64,000 bases of DNA, taken from the NCBI GenBank assembly GCA_002709305.1, contig PAQM01000006.1, positions 62,001 through 126,000 on the forward strand. Reading direction: 5' to 3'. How positions within the stretch are numbered: the first letter of the stretch is position 1; every line of letters starts with the position of its first letter. The notes beneath the pieces are model-generated. The model was not told the DNA's origin and did no database searches. It saw nothing but the letters and a program-made list of their open reading frames with translations. Origin of the DNA: Crocinitomicaceae bacterium. GTDB taxonomy: Bacteria > Bacteroidota > Bacteroidia > Flavobacteriales_D > Crocinitomicaceae. Positions 20,481 to 29,278 of the stretch are shown here, piece by piece. The translations under genes and the position numbers were made by a program.

Positions 20481-21209
20481 ATGAAAAATATAATACTACT
20501 CTCACTGTTAATTATTCTATTAAAAATTAATTGTTTATCTCAAACAGAAATATTTTTTGAAGACTTTCAAAATATTGGATTAGAAATACCCTCTTCTTTT
20601 ACTATTGTAGATAATGATGGATTAAATCCTCATTCCTCTGTAAATGAATATAATTCTGCTTGGATTGCAATTCCTGATCCATTTGATAATGGCAATTCAA
20701 ATCAACTAGCTTCTTCCACATCTTATTTTGATCCCATAGGTGAAGCTGATCGTTGGTTAATAACTCCTGGAATTTCTCTTGGTCAATTTGGCAATATACT
20801 TTCCTGGGAAGCCCAATCTCATGACCCCTCTTTTCCAGATGGTTATTATGTTCTTGTTTCTGAAACAGATACAGAATTAACAAGTTTTTCTGATACATTA
20901 GCTTATGTTTACGCTGAGATTGCTGATTCTTTAAACTATAATGAAGTCAACATTAGTGAATTTGGCTATAATAATCAAACTATCTATATAGCTTTTGTTA
21001 ATAGAACAAATAACGGGTTCAAACTTTATCTTGACAATATACGTGTAGTAAAAGAAGATCCTATAGGAATAAATGAACTTAACAACACCCCTAAAGAACT
21101 AATAAAGATTGTTGATGTACTAGGCAGAGAAACACCATTTAAACCAAACACTCCTCTTCTATATATCTATAATAATGGTACTGTGGAGAGGAAAATGATA
21201 ATTGAATAA
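20481..21209 (+). CDS. Secreted choice-of-anchor J domain protein with T9SS sorting tail
   Basis: A 242-residue protein. The signal peptide covers residues 1-20 (ending LKINCLSQ). Next comes a choice-of-anchor J/MAM-like beta-sandwich: IFFEDFQNIGLEIPSSF, SAWIAIPDPF, DRWLITPGISLG, LSWEAQSHD, and YLDNIRVV. The last 40 residues (IVDVLGRET, NTPLLYIYNNG, VERKMIIE) are a T9SS type A sorting-like domain, close to the tail of the gene at 3114. It is probably secreted and surface-attached. The next gene starts two bases after the stop. Confidence 0.84.
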   Translation: MKNIILLSLLIILLKINCLSQTEIFFEDFQNIGLEIPSSFTIVDNDGLNPHSSVNEYNSAWIAIPDPFDNGNSNQLASSTSYFDPIGEADRWLITPGISLGQFGNILSWEAQSHDPSFPDGYYVLVSETDTELTSFSDTLAYVYAEIADSLNYNEVNISEFGYNNQTIYIAFVNRTNNGFKLYLDNIRVVKEDPIGINELNNTPKELIKIVDVLGRETPFKPNTPLLYIYNNGTVERKMIIE

Positions 21210-21211
21210 CT

Positions 21212-22114
21212 ATGAAAACAATACTACTTACTTTATTATTAGTCCCAATTATTAGCTTTGGTCAGAATAAGAAAAAGCAGATAGAAGCTCTTAATTTTAG
21301 TTTGGATAGTTTGAATAATGTTCTTACAACTACAAGAGATAACTCAATTAAAGAAATCAACCTACTCAAAACAAATATTGATAGTCTAAATAATTTTATT
21401 GACTATGAAAACAAAAAAAATACAAAAGAAAAAGAGTTTTTAAATAATCAAATCAATAGCCTAAACAAAAAGGAGAAACTATTAAATAAAAAGATTGATT
21501 CATTAAATTCATTTCTAGTAAAATTATCTAATGAAAATAATATTCTTGGACTAAATATAGATTCACTTAAACTAGAATTAACAACTTCAACGAATAAAGG
21601 GGTATTACAATTAATAAAAAGAAGTAGAAACTCAACAAATTTTAAAAGTTTTTTATTTTCTTTTGTTGTTGAAGTTGGTTCGCTAGATAACTTTTCCGAA
21701 CAATACGCTAATTCTTCTGAAATAATAGCAAAATATACAAATTCAAAGTTTGGAACTGGTTATTACTCTAATCCAGGCGCGTTATGTTACTTATTTAAAG
21801 ATATAGAATTTGATAACATGGTGATTATCGATTTAAAAAATTATATGAATTTACCTTTGTATAATGAAAAGGTTGTAGATGGATTTTGCGAACCCAGTAA
21901 ACAAGAAGATGGTTTATATTATAATAAAATAAACCGTTTGCCTCCTCATTACGATGAAGAATTCCGGAAAATTGATCAACCTTTTGAAGATTATAATAAA
22001 ATGTCAATTAATTTTCTAAAAGATGATTATATTAATTTTACATTATATTTTATTCAAGATAACGACAAAAAATGGTACCTAACATATATCGACAATTGTG
22101 ATTGTTCAGGTTGA
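21212..22114 (+). CDS. Secreted coiled-coil protein, shared-leader family (copy 1)
   Basis: A 300-residue protein with a signal peptide (MKTILLTLLLVPIISFGQ). The region from NKKKQIEALNFSLDSLN through about residue 135 is a long coiled coil with repeating Ile/Leu and SLN units. The C-terminal 150 residues are globular, ending KKWYLTYIDNCDCSG. The first 35 residues nearly match those of the minus-strand gene at 54143, and 32 bases there are identical. A fragment of a third copy lies just downstream (22130-22175). The function is unknown; an envelope location is inferred from the signal peptide. Confidence 0.75.
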   Translation: MKTILLTLLLVPIISFGQNKKKQIEALNFSLDSLNNVLTTTRDNSIKEINLLKTNIDSLNNFIDYENKKNTKEKEFLNNQINSLNKKEKLLNKKIDSLNSFLVKLSNENNILGLNIDSLKLELTTSTNKGVLQLIKRSRNSTNFKSFLFSFVVEVGSLDNFSEQYANSSEIIAKYTNSKFGTGYYSNPGALCYLFKDIEFDNMVIIDLKNYMNLPLYNEKVVDGFCEPSKQEDGLYYNKINRLPPHYDEEFRKIDQPFEDYNKMSINFLKDDYINFTLYFIQDNDKKWYLTYIDNCDCSG

Positions 22115-22129
22115 AAAAAAAACAAAAAA

Positions 22130-22175
22130 ACAACTCTAAGTTTTATTATTAGTCCCAATGATGAGCTTTAGTATA
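22130..22175 (+). pseudogene. Remnant of a third shared-leader gene start
   Basis: After the stop of the coiled-coil gene, the stretch around TTTATTATTAGTCCCAAT (22142-22159) repeats the signal-peptide coding part of that gene. The following ATGATGAGCTTTAG instead resembles the leader of the copy at 54143 (CCAATGATGAG). No open frame follows, so this is a decayed duplicate covering only the leader. Confidence 0.6.
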
Positions 22176-22221
22176 GGACATGTAGTATTATAAGTATTCT
22201 TGAATTGGGCAATATTGAAAA

Positions 22222-22878
22222 TTAAAAAATAAATTTATTTTTCATTAAAAGTTGATATATATCTTTTGATATTTCTTCTTTCATAGATTTTTTGACTTTA
22301 CCTCTACCTCCTGCTCCATCAATACTTTCTACAGAATTAAAATTATACTTACCATTATTCCATTGAAATAAGCAATTCATAAATGCTTCTTCATCTGGGA
22401 TATAAAATCTAACCACTAAATCTTTAATTCCTTTTTTATTCTGTCTTGTTTCTATTAAATTACCCCTAAAAGCATTAACCTTGATTAAGTAACCATTTTC
22501 ACGCTCAAAAACAATTAAATGACGCATTGGAAGTTTTTTGTTCTGCCCCTTTAAAATAGTTAAAGCTTTAATTTGTAACATAAAAGCATCTTTTAGAGCT
22601 TTATTACTATTATATGAATATATTTTAAAATATTTAGGTGTACATGGAGAACATGTTACATCAACACTCTCAATATAATCATTAGCTTGATCTAATGTAT
22701 CACAAACATTTAGCTCTTTTAATAATTCGTAGTCTACTTCTGAAGAAAATGTAGAATCTCTAAAAAGAGTCTCTATTTTGTTAATAGAAAATAAATTAGA
22801 TTCATCAATATTATTAGATTCTTCACATGAAAAAGTAAAAAACATCATGAATAAATTGAAATAGAATAATTTTTTCAT
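22222..22878 (-). CDS. Predicted lipoprotein, unknown
   Basis: A 218-residue protein with a lipobox-like end to its signal (MMFFTFSC, Cys 18). The mature part has a CSPCTPKYF motif near residue 95, a helical stretch after it, and a beta-rich domain (LIVFERENGYLIKVNAF) before a charged helical tail. I do not recognise the family. It starts 10 bases after the HMG-CoA lyase gene in the same direction and may be the last gene of that transcript. Confidence 0.7.
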   Translation of the reverse strand: MKKLFYFNLFMMFFTFSCEESNNIDESNLFSINKIETLFRDSTFSSEVDYELLKELNVCDTLDQANDYIESVDVTCSPCTPKYFKIYSYNSNKALKDAFMLQIKALTILKGQNKKLPMRHLIVFERENGYLIKVNAFRGNLIETRQNKKGIKDLVVRFYIPDEEAFMNCLFQWNNGKYNFNSVESIDGAGGRGKVKKSMKEEISKDIYQLLMKNKFIF

Positions 22879-22888
22879 AAAATTTGAT

Positions 22889-23740
22889 TTATGTTAATAA
22901 ATCTATAGTTTCTGGTATAACAGAATTAAAAATTGTTTTATTAATTTTTGTTTCAATATTCTTGTCCTCAAAGAATTCTAGCATCAATTCTGTTGGAAGA
23001 TTACCTACTAACTCATCTTTTGCCATAGGACATCCACCAAACCCCTTTATAGCACTATCAAACCTTCTACAACCTGCATTATATGCAGATTCAACTAGTT
23101 TTTTTGCATTTTCTGGTAAAGAATGTAAATGTACTCCAAATTCTACTCCATCAATATTATTTAATAATGATGAAATTAAAGAATTAACCATTAATGGATC
23201 AGCACAACCAATTGTATCAGAAATTGATTGAATTGTTACATCTAATTTATTAAATAATTTATATGACCAATTTGATACGATGTCTGGATGCCATTGCTCT
23301 CCATAAGGATTTCCAAAACCCATTGAAATATATAAAACTAATTCTTTGTTTTTCTTAAGACATATTTCTTTAATTTTTTCAACTAGAATAAATGATTCAT
23401 CTATACTTGAATTGGTATTTCTCCTTTGAAACTCTTCAGAAATAGAAAATGGATAACCCAAATAATTAATACGCTCAAAATTAGATGCATCAATTGCGCC
23501 TCTTTCATTTGCAATAATAGCAAGTAATTTAGTGCTTGAATCATTTAATCCTTTCAAAACATCAGCAGTATCTCTCATTTGAGGAATAGCACTAGGTGAA
23601 ACAAAACTACCAAAATCAATGGTGTCAAAACCACAAGAGAGTAAATTATTTATATAGCTTATCTTATTTTGAGTTGGAATAAAGTTTTTAATACCCTGCA
23701 TTGCATCTCTCGGACATTCGATAAGCTTTAATTCATTCAT
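22889..23740 (-). CDS. Hydroxymethylglutaryl-CoA lyase
   Basis: A 283-residue TIM-barrel lyase splitting HMG-CoA into acetyl-CoA and acetoacetate in leucine and ketone metabolism. It opens with LIECPRDAMQG, which carries the conserved Arg. FGSFVSP and HLHSLPENA (metal-binding His) follow, then GFGGCPMAK with the catalytic Cys-containing GGCP loop, which defines HMG-CoA lyase within the DRE-TIM family. It lies seven bases after pyrD, same strand. Confidence 0.92.
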   Translation of the reverse strand: MNELKLIECPRDAMQGIKNFIPTQNKISYINNLLSCGFDTIDFGSFVSPSAIPQMRDTADVLKGLNDSSTKLLAIIANERGAIDASNFERINYLGYPFSISEEFQRRNTNSSIDESFILVEKIKEICLKKNKELVLYISMGFGNPYGEQWHPDIVSNWSYKLFNKLDVTIQSISDTIGCADPLMVNSLISSLLNNIDGVEFGVHLHSLPENAKKLVESAYNAGCRRFDSAIKGFGGCPMAKDELVGNLPTELMLEFFEDKNIETKINKTIFNSVIPETIDLLT

Positions 23741-23747
23741 AAAATAC

Positions 23748-24782
23748 TTAGTTTAGATTTGATAAAATTGCTTTATTTATTCTTTTAATCAACCTTGGAC
23801 CCTCATATATGAAACCAGTGTAAATTTGAATTAAATCTGCACCTGCATTTAACTTATCTAAAGCATCTTTTTCACTATGAATCCCCCCTACTCCTATTAT
23901 AGGGAATGATTTTTTAGATTTATCTGCTAAATATTTAATTACTTCTGTTGATTTATCTTTAATAGGCAGACCGCTTAATCCACCATTACCAACTTTATTT
24001 AAAAATGATTTTTTTGTATTTAAATTATCACGTTTTGTTGATGTATTACATGCAATTATTCCATCAATTTTAGTTTCATTAACCAACAATATTATTTCAT
24101 CTAATTGCTTATTACTTAAATCTGGTGATATCTTCAATAATATTGGTTTTTGAAGTTGTTGTGAATTATTTAATTTTTGAACTTCTTGAATTAATTCTTT
24201 TAAGTAATTAACATCTTCAAGTTTTTCATGACTACCTACATTAGGGCAACTTATATTTAAAACAAAATAATCTACAAAAGGATGCAGTTTACTAAAACAT
24301 TCTAAATAGTCTTTAGTGTAATTATCTGGCTCAGTATTGGTATTCTTGCCAATATTACCACCTATTATTAATCTATTTTTATTTTTTTTTAAAGATTCGA
24401 TTACTTTAACCAAACCATCATTATTAAAACCCATTCTATTTATTAATCCGGAATCCTTTTCAATTCGAAATAATCTTGGCTTATCATTCCCATATTGTGG
24501 TTTAGGAGTAACTGTACCAATTTCTATAAAGCCAAAACCACAGTATGCTAAATCATTAAACATATTTGCATTTTTATCAAATCCTGCAGCTAGACCAACA
24601 GGGTTTTTAAACTTTAATCCGAATATTTCTCTATGTAATCGTTTATCATTAATATGATAAATTTTTGACCAAATCCACTTCATGCATGGAATCAAAAGAA
24701 TTATATGTATACTTTTTGTTGTAAAATAATGAACTCTTTCTGGATCAAACTTAAATAAAAAAGAACGTATTATTTTATACAT
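23748..24782 (-). CDS. pyrD: Dihydroorotate dehydrogenase, class 2 layout
   Basis: A 344-residue flavoenzyme of pyrimidine synthesis. The N-terminal extension (MYKIIRSFLFKFDPERVHYF) is the helical membrane-docking domain of quinone-linked class 2 enzymes. The barrel has NPVGLAAGFDKNA, IGTVTPKPQYGN, NRMGFNNDG, and C-terminal IGVGGI and QIYTGF for FMN binding. The catalytic-base position reads NISCPN with Cys 179, where E. coli-type class 2 enzymes have Ser; Cys is usual in class 1. The rest of the protein is clearly class 2. Confidence 0.94.
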   Translation of the reverse strand: MYKIIRSFLFKFDPERVHYFTTKSIHIILLIPCMKWIWSKIYHINDKRLHREIFGLKFKNPVGLAAGFDKNANMFNDLAYCGFGFIEIGTVTPKPQYGNDKPRLFRIEKDSGLINRMGFNNDGLVKVIESLKKNKNRLIIGGNIGKNTNTEPDNYTKDYLECFSKLHPFVDYFVLNISCPNVGSHEKLEDVNYLKELIQEVQKLNNSQQLQKPILLKISPDLSNKQLDEIILLVNETKIDGIIACNTSTKRDNLNTKKSFLNKVGNGGLSGLPIKDKSTEVIKYLADKSKKSFPIIGVGGIHSEKDALDKLNAGADLIQIYTGFIYEGPRLIKRINKAILSNLN

Positions 24783-24839
24783 ATGAAACTTTTAAGCAAA
24801 GTTAAAAACGACATTGAAGTGAACAAATATAGATAAGAT

Positions 24840-25409
24840 TTATTTTTCTAAAAAAATCTTCTTCAATCTCCTTAATGCCCTGTATGACTTTACTTTAGCA
24901 TTATTTTCTGTGATTTTTAAAATAGTTCCTATTTCCCGATATGATCTTCTTTCAAAATAACGCAATTCAATAATATTTAAATCTTTTGATTTTAGTGATT
25001 TTAATGAATTCATTAATCGTATTTTGTTGTCATTTGATTGATTTTCTTCTTTTTCTGTGACAAAACTAAATAAATTCATATCTCCAAAATTGATTAATTT
25101 GGAGGATTTTCTATTTCGAAAACTTTGATATATCTCACTTTTTGCAATCCTATATAACCATGAAGAAAATGGGACACCTCTATATTCATATTTATGAATA
25201 TTATTCATTGCTTTTATAAACACCTGTGAAGTTATATCATCTGTTAATTGCCTATCAGATATTTTATGATTTACATATCTATAAATTTGATCATAATATT
25301 TATTATATAATGAACTGAAATTATTTGGGTTTTTTTTTGAATTTCTAATCCAAATTAGTTCTTGATTAATATTATTAGAAGTTTGATGATATAGAGAATT
25401 AACTATCAT
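24840..25409 (-). CDS. ECF-type RNA polymerase sigma factor
   Basis: A 189-residue sigma-70 factor with region 2 (YNKYYDQIYRYVNHKI, DDITSQVFIKAM, FSSWLYRIAKSEIYQSFRNRK) and region 4 (LNIIELRYFERRSYREIGTIL, then NNAKVKSYRALRRLKK). No anti-sigma gene is adjacent. It lies 74 bases downstream of the di-heme enzyme gene and 57 bases upstream of pyrD on the same strand. Control of the di-heme unit is possible but not shown. Confidence 0.91.
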   Translation of the reverse strand: MIVNSLYHQTSNNINQELIWIRNSKKNPNNFSSLYNKYYDQIYRYVNHKISDRQLTDDITSQVFIKAMNNIHKYEYRGVPFSSWLYRIAKSEIYQSFRNRKSSKLINFGDMNLFSFVTEKEENQSNDNKIRLMNSLKSLKSKDLNIIELRYFERRSYREIGTILKITENNAKVKSYRALRRLKKIFLEK

Positions 25410-25483
25410 TTTTTGGAGAGATTTAATAAGATTTATATTCTAGTTATTTTATATAACGTATAAAAAAAATAAATATTATATAC

Positions 25484-26461
25484 TTAATAATCAACAATAT
25501 AACTTGTATCAGTCAAACTAATTAAAAAGTTTTTCAAATCTATACGTTCTGTTTTTGAAATATTAAATGGTACAATCCTCTTATCTTTATTCACATGTTC
25601 TTTCCCACCATTTGCATAATGATTGATTACTTCATCAATTGAAGTAAATGAACCATCATGCATATAAGGGCCAGTTAGCTCAACATTTCTTAAAGATGGA
25701 ACTTTAAATTTACCTATATCTAAAGAATCATTATGAATTCTAAATCTACCTTTATCTTTACCATAATCGATATAAAGTCCATTATTAATAGGTTTGAAAT
25801 TTGTAAAATAAGGTGCCGGATGACATTGATGACAATGGAACTTTTCTGAAAATAATTTCCAACCTCTTTTCTGTGACTTTGATAGAGCTCTATTATCGTT
25901 GTTATAATAAAATTTATCAAAATTACTATTTGTAGAGTATAAAGAACGTTCAAATGCAGAAATTGATCTAGTTAAAACCCAAGCATCAAAATCTCTATTA
26001 AAAATCTTTTTTGAAGTATTTTGATAAAAATCAATTTTACTTATTTTTAAAATAAGATCTTTCATATTCATTCCCATTTCGGTATGTTCTTGAATTGGAA
26101 CTATAACTTGTTGCTCTAAAGTTGGAAGATGAGCATCATACATTATAGTTGGAAGAAAAGCAACATTTAGTATTGTTGAAGCATTTCTTTGTGTTTTATT
26201 TCCATTTACACCAATAGATAAGGCCTTACCATCAGTGAAAGCTAATTTAGGTATATGGCAACTTGCACAAGATATTTCATTATTAATTGATAGCCTTTTG
26301 TCAAAAAACAATTTTTTACCTAACCTTATTTTTTCATTTAATAAAGTATCATTAATTGATAAGGAAGAATGATTTTGAATATTAGAGTTATTAAACTGCT
26401 TACAATTAAATAAAAAAAAGAAAATAAATATTATACTCCCTAAATAAAGAATATTTTTCAT
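25484..26461 (-). CDS. Di-heme cytochrome c peroxidase / MbnH-like (MauG family) lipoprotein
   Basis: A 325-residue protein with a lipobox (FFFLFNC, Cys 20). Two heme c sites are present: CASCH at 65-69 and CHQCH at 210-214. Family segments are GKKLFFDKRLS, FTDGKALSIGVNG, LPTLEQQ, PIQEHTEMGM and GPYMHDGSF. MauG-family di-heme enzymes oxidise protein partners or reduce peroxide. Because an MbnP-like gene lies directly upstream (eight bases), this one is best read as MbnH-like, the enzyme that oxidises a tryptophan of MbnP in methanotrophs. That activity here is inference. It would act in the periplasm or at the outer membrane. Confidence 0.9.
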   Translation of the reverse strand: MKNILYLGSIIFIFFFLFNCKQFNNSNIQNHSSLSINDTLLNEKIRLGKKLFFDKRLSINNEISCASCHIPKLAFTDGKALSIGVNGNKTQRNASTILNVAFLPTIMYDAHLPTLEQQVIVPIQEHTEMGMNMKDLILKISKIDFYQNTSKKIFNRDFDAWVLTRSISAFERSLYSTNSNFDKFYYNNDNRALSKSQKRGWKLFSEKFHCHQCHPAPYFTNFKPINNGLYIDYGKDKGRFRIHNDSLDIGKFKVPSLRNVELTGPYMHDGSFTSIDEVINHYANGGKEHVNKDKRIVPFNISKTERIDLKNFLISLTDTSYIVDY

Positions 26462-26469
26462 TATTTCTT

Positions 26470-27438
26470 CTAGTATACTATTTTAATAGATTTCAATCTA
26501 TTTCCTTGACTATCATATGTAGAAAATATATAATTTCCTTTGGATAAATCATTAAATACAACATCATCTTTAATCTTTGTCGATTTAGATTTATTAAGTA
26601 CAGATCCTGAAAAATCAATTAGTTCATAGTAAGAAATATTTTGCATCTTTTGCCAAAAAACTTTTATTCCATTTTGGCTACTTAAAAAATATATATGACC
26701 ATTATCATCAATGTTTTTAATAGAAGCATTAAATGGAGATGTAAATACAGGTCTATCATTTACATTATTCATTGTTGAAGAATTAGGACCGTTAGTCCCA
26801 TGTACAACACCAAAATCCCCCGGATTTACTCCATAAATCCATTGATCTAAATTAGTATTAATGACAATATCAATTTGAGAGTTATTTATATAAGTAGCAG
26901 TAATAGGAAGCTCTACACTTTTGAAATTATTATCACCAAAAGTATGGAGTGAAAAATTTGCTTCTGGAGAACCATCATTATTAGAATCTCCTTTTCCATC
27001 AACTAATACAAGAGCATAACCAGATGTCCAACCCCAGTGCATAGAAGGTGATTGAAAACTTAAGAAATGATTTGAAGGATATAGTGAAATATCTAGATGA
27101 TTTAGGGGTTCCGGAACACCAACACTAAAGTTTATTTTTTCAATGTTTGGTATGTTGTAATTTCCTAAAAAAAATGTATTTGCATCAGCTTTTACTAATA
27201 AAACAGTATCACTTAAATCTAAAGTTTGATTTCCATCATATGAAATAACAATATTAGAAATGTAATAATTAAAATGATTAATTTTCATACTAACACCATT
27301 AATATCTTGGACAATATCCCCTAATATTAAATCGTTACCTAAACATTTTGGCTTGAATGATAAATAAAGATTTGACTGAGCAAATGAAAAAGAACTAATT
27401 AATATAAATACAAAAAGTAAAACCCTCATAAGAAACAT
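26470..27438 (-). CDS. MbnP-like protein with T9SS sorting-like C-terminus
   Basis: A 322-residue secreted protein with a signal peptide ending SSFSFAQ (about residue 21; a second start at 27429 is possible). The MbnP-like domain spans about 22-245. It includes FNYYISNIVIS, the tryptophan-rich PSMHWGWTSGYALV (residues 131-144), a Ca-loop-like GDSNNDGSPEA, NFSLHTFG, and a WIYGVNPGDFGVVHG segment. Residues 250-322 (YYELIDFSGSVLNK, then LSKGNYIFSTYDSQGN) form a T9SS-type sorting tail. MbnP proteins bind copper and carry an oxidised tryptophan made by MbnH. The gene shares one base (TAATG) with the methyltransferase gene and is followed by the di-heme enzyme. Confidence 0.84.
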   Translation of the reverse strand: MFLMRVLLFVFILISSFSFAQSNLYLSFKPKCLGNDLILGDIVQDINGVSMKINHFNYYISNIVISYDGNQTLDLSDTVLLVKADANTFFLGNYNIPNIEKINFSVGVPEPLNHLDISLYPSNHFLSFQSPSMHWGWTSGYALVLVDGKGDSNNDGSPEANFSLHTFGDNNFKSVELPITATYINNSQIDIVINTNLDQWIYGVNPGDFGVVHGTNGPNSSTMNNVNDRPVFTSPFNASIKNIDDNGHIYFLSSQNGIKVFWQKMQNISYYELIDFSGSVLNKSKSTKIKDDVVFNDLSKGNYIFSTYDSQGNRLKSIKIVY

Positions 27439-28205
27439 TATTTTGAAACAATATACAAAATTTCACTATTTGATAACCTATACTTTTCTATGATTTTATC
27501 ATCATAATGTAAATTAAAATCAAATATATCTACATTAAATCCTGCATTTTTAAGCCATTCAGGGTAATCCATCCCAAATAAACGAACATGATCCTTTTGC
27601 CAAAAATGTTTTTCTCTGTCTTTTGCAGAAACTATACTTGAGTCTTCATATGTAACTTTTCTAGATGTATCCTGAGGAACTTGCATTATCCCCCATCCCC
27701 CAGGTTTCATAACTCTATACAACTCGCGCATGCATTTCATTGCATCATCAACATGTTCTAAAACATGATTACAAAAGATTACATCAAAACGATTATCTTC
27801 TAATGGAATAGAATGAAGGTCAAAATGCATCTCTGCAATAGGTGAAATTAAATCACCAGTCAAATAATTTAAGTTCTTTTGTTTTTTAAAAAGAGAAAAA
27901 AAGCATTGTTCAGGAGCTATATGTAGAAGATTTATATTCTTAGAAAAAAAATTAGAGTGATTTTTTAAATAAAGCCACATTAAACGATGCCTTTCTAATG
28001 TTAAATCATATGGGCATAAAACATTTTCTCTATGAGAGTTACCATAACCATACGATAAAAATTTCCTAAAACTTTTACCACAGCAAGGACATTCAACATT
28101 ATTTCCCTTATATAGATAAGGGGCAATTAATTTAAACAAATAACTAAATCTAATTAAGATAGGTCTAGGTAAACTATTTAATAAAAATTTATATATTTTT
28201 TTCAT
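27438..28205 (-). CDS. Class I SAM-dependent methyltransferase with zinc-ribbon-like N-terminus
   Basis: A 255-residue protein. The N-terminal part carries CPCCGKSF and a later Cys (VLCPYDLTLERH), which may bind zinc. The methyltransferase core follows: LLHIAPEQCF, YLTGDLISP, FDVIFCNHVLEHVDD and MKPGGWGIMQVPQD, of the Methyltransf_11 type. The substrate is unknown. Its stop overlaps the MbnP-like start by one base, so the three genes 28205-25484 probably form one transcript. Modification of a small molecule or of the glycan/protein products nearby are both possible. Confidence 0.85.
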   Translation of the reverse strand: MKKIYKFLLNSLPRPILIRFSYLFKLIAPYLYKGNNVECPCCGKSFRKFLSYGYGNSHRENVLCPYDLTLERHRLMWLYLKNHSNFFSKNINLLHIAPEQCFFSLFKKQKNLNYLTGDLISPIAEMHFDLHSIPLEDNRFDVIFCNHVLEHVDDAMKCMRELYRVMKPGGWGIMQVPQDTSRKVTYEDSSIVSAKDREKHFWQKDHVRLFGMDYPEWLKNAGFNVDIFDFNLHYDDKIIEKYRLSNSEILYIVSK

Positions 28206-28291
28206 ACTTAAACTTAAGCCTTAATGCAGATTATAATAAATGTTAAATTTATATATTTCAAATATATTTTTTAAAATAAACTTTTTTAAAA

Positions 28292-29278
28292 TTGAATAAG
28301 ACAATCTTAATTTTAATATTAATTTTCATTAAAATACCTGAATGTCTATGTCAAAAAAATGATTCTCTTTCTTATCAATTATTTAAAGATAGATTAGTAT
28401 TTTATTCAGATATAGGAATTAATTCAGCTCCATTCAATTTAAAAGATAATTTTAATTTAGGTATTGAAAAAATTAAATATAGAAATAACATAAAGCCTAC
28501 TCTAGGTTTTGGTTTTAATTATCAATGGCTTGCTATTCGAATAGGTTTTAATCTTCCTGTTAACATCCTTAATAAAGAAAAATATGGTGACACCAAATAT
28601 TTCAATATTAATATAAAATCTAATGTGAACAATTTTTTCTTTACAGTAGATTTTAAAAATTACCGAGGCTACTCAATAATTGATGCGTATAAATTTAATA
28701 ATGACATAGAAAATAATCTAATAATGCCATCTAATAACGCGATGAGTATATCAACAAATCTTTGGTATTTAAAAAATAAAACATTTAAAATGAGAGCTTT
28801 TGAAGGTAAGTCAGGTCATTTTAATAGTGAATCTAAAACTATGTATCTAAAGGGTACTCTTAATTACTTTAATATTCATAACAATTCTCAAAATATTATT
28901 CCTACTGAACTTGCGGATTCAATAGACTACAAAAATGCAGAAGAGATCGGGGCATTAGATTTTGGAATAATCCCTGGATTTGCGTATGGAAATAGAATTA
29001 AAAATTGGCAATTTGGATTATTCTTAGGTTTAGGCGGTGTTATTCAAACAAAATATTACACTAAAAATAATTCTACACGTTCATATATAGGAATAGCACC
29101 AAGGTTTGATTTTAAATTCTGTGGTGGATATTCTAAATCTAACTACTTTATACTACTTGTTAGTGATTTCGACATAAGATCGGTAAGAATTAACAACCTT
29201 AATTATAATCATACATTTTATAACGTTAGAATTACTGGTGGTTTTCGTTTAAAAACTAAAAAAAAGGACTATCAATAA
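28292..29278 (+). CDS. DUF4421-family outer-membrane protein
   Basis: A 328-residue protein starting at TTG, with a signal peptide (MNKTILILILIFIKIPECLC). The rest alternates short amphipathic strands: FNYQWLAIRIGFNLPVN, FFFTVDFKNYRGYSI, DFGIIPGFAYGNRIKNWQFG and a final YNVRITGGFRL. This fits a beta-barrel of the DUF4421 family found in Bacteroidota outer membranes. The function is unknown. Its 3' end overlaps the convergent gene by 23 bases. Confidence 0.8.
   Translation: MNKTILILILIFIKIPECLCQKNDSLSYQLFKDRLVFYSDIGINSAPFNLKDNFNLGIEKIKYRNNIKPTLGFGFNYQWLAIRIGFNLPVNILNKEKYGDTKYFNINIKSNVNNFFFTVDFKNYRGYSIIDAYKFNNDIENNLIMPSNNAMSISTNLWYLKNKTFKMRAFEGKSGHFNSESKTMYLKGTLNYFNIHNNSQNIIPTELADSIDYKNAEEIGALDFGIIPGFAYGNRIKNWQFGLFLGLGGVIQTKYYTKNNSTRSYIGIAPRFDFKFCGGYSKSNYFILLVSDFDIRSVRINNLNYNHTFYNVRITGGFRLKTKKKDYQ

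Noticed and set aside
22884-23231. Plus-strand 115-codon frame inside the HMG-CoA lyase gene
   Set aside because: It is antisense to a clear enzyme and shows no family features.
24840-25409. ECF sigma factor as dedicated regulator of the MbnH/MbnP-like unit
   Set aside because: Adjacency alone is not evidence; it lies 74 bases downstream and no shared promoter motif could be shown.
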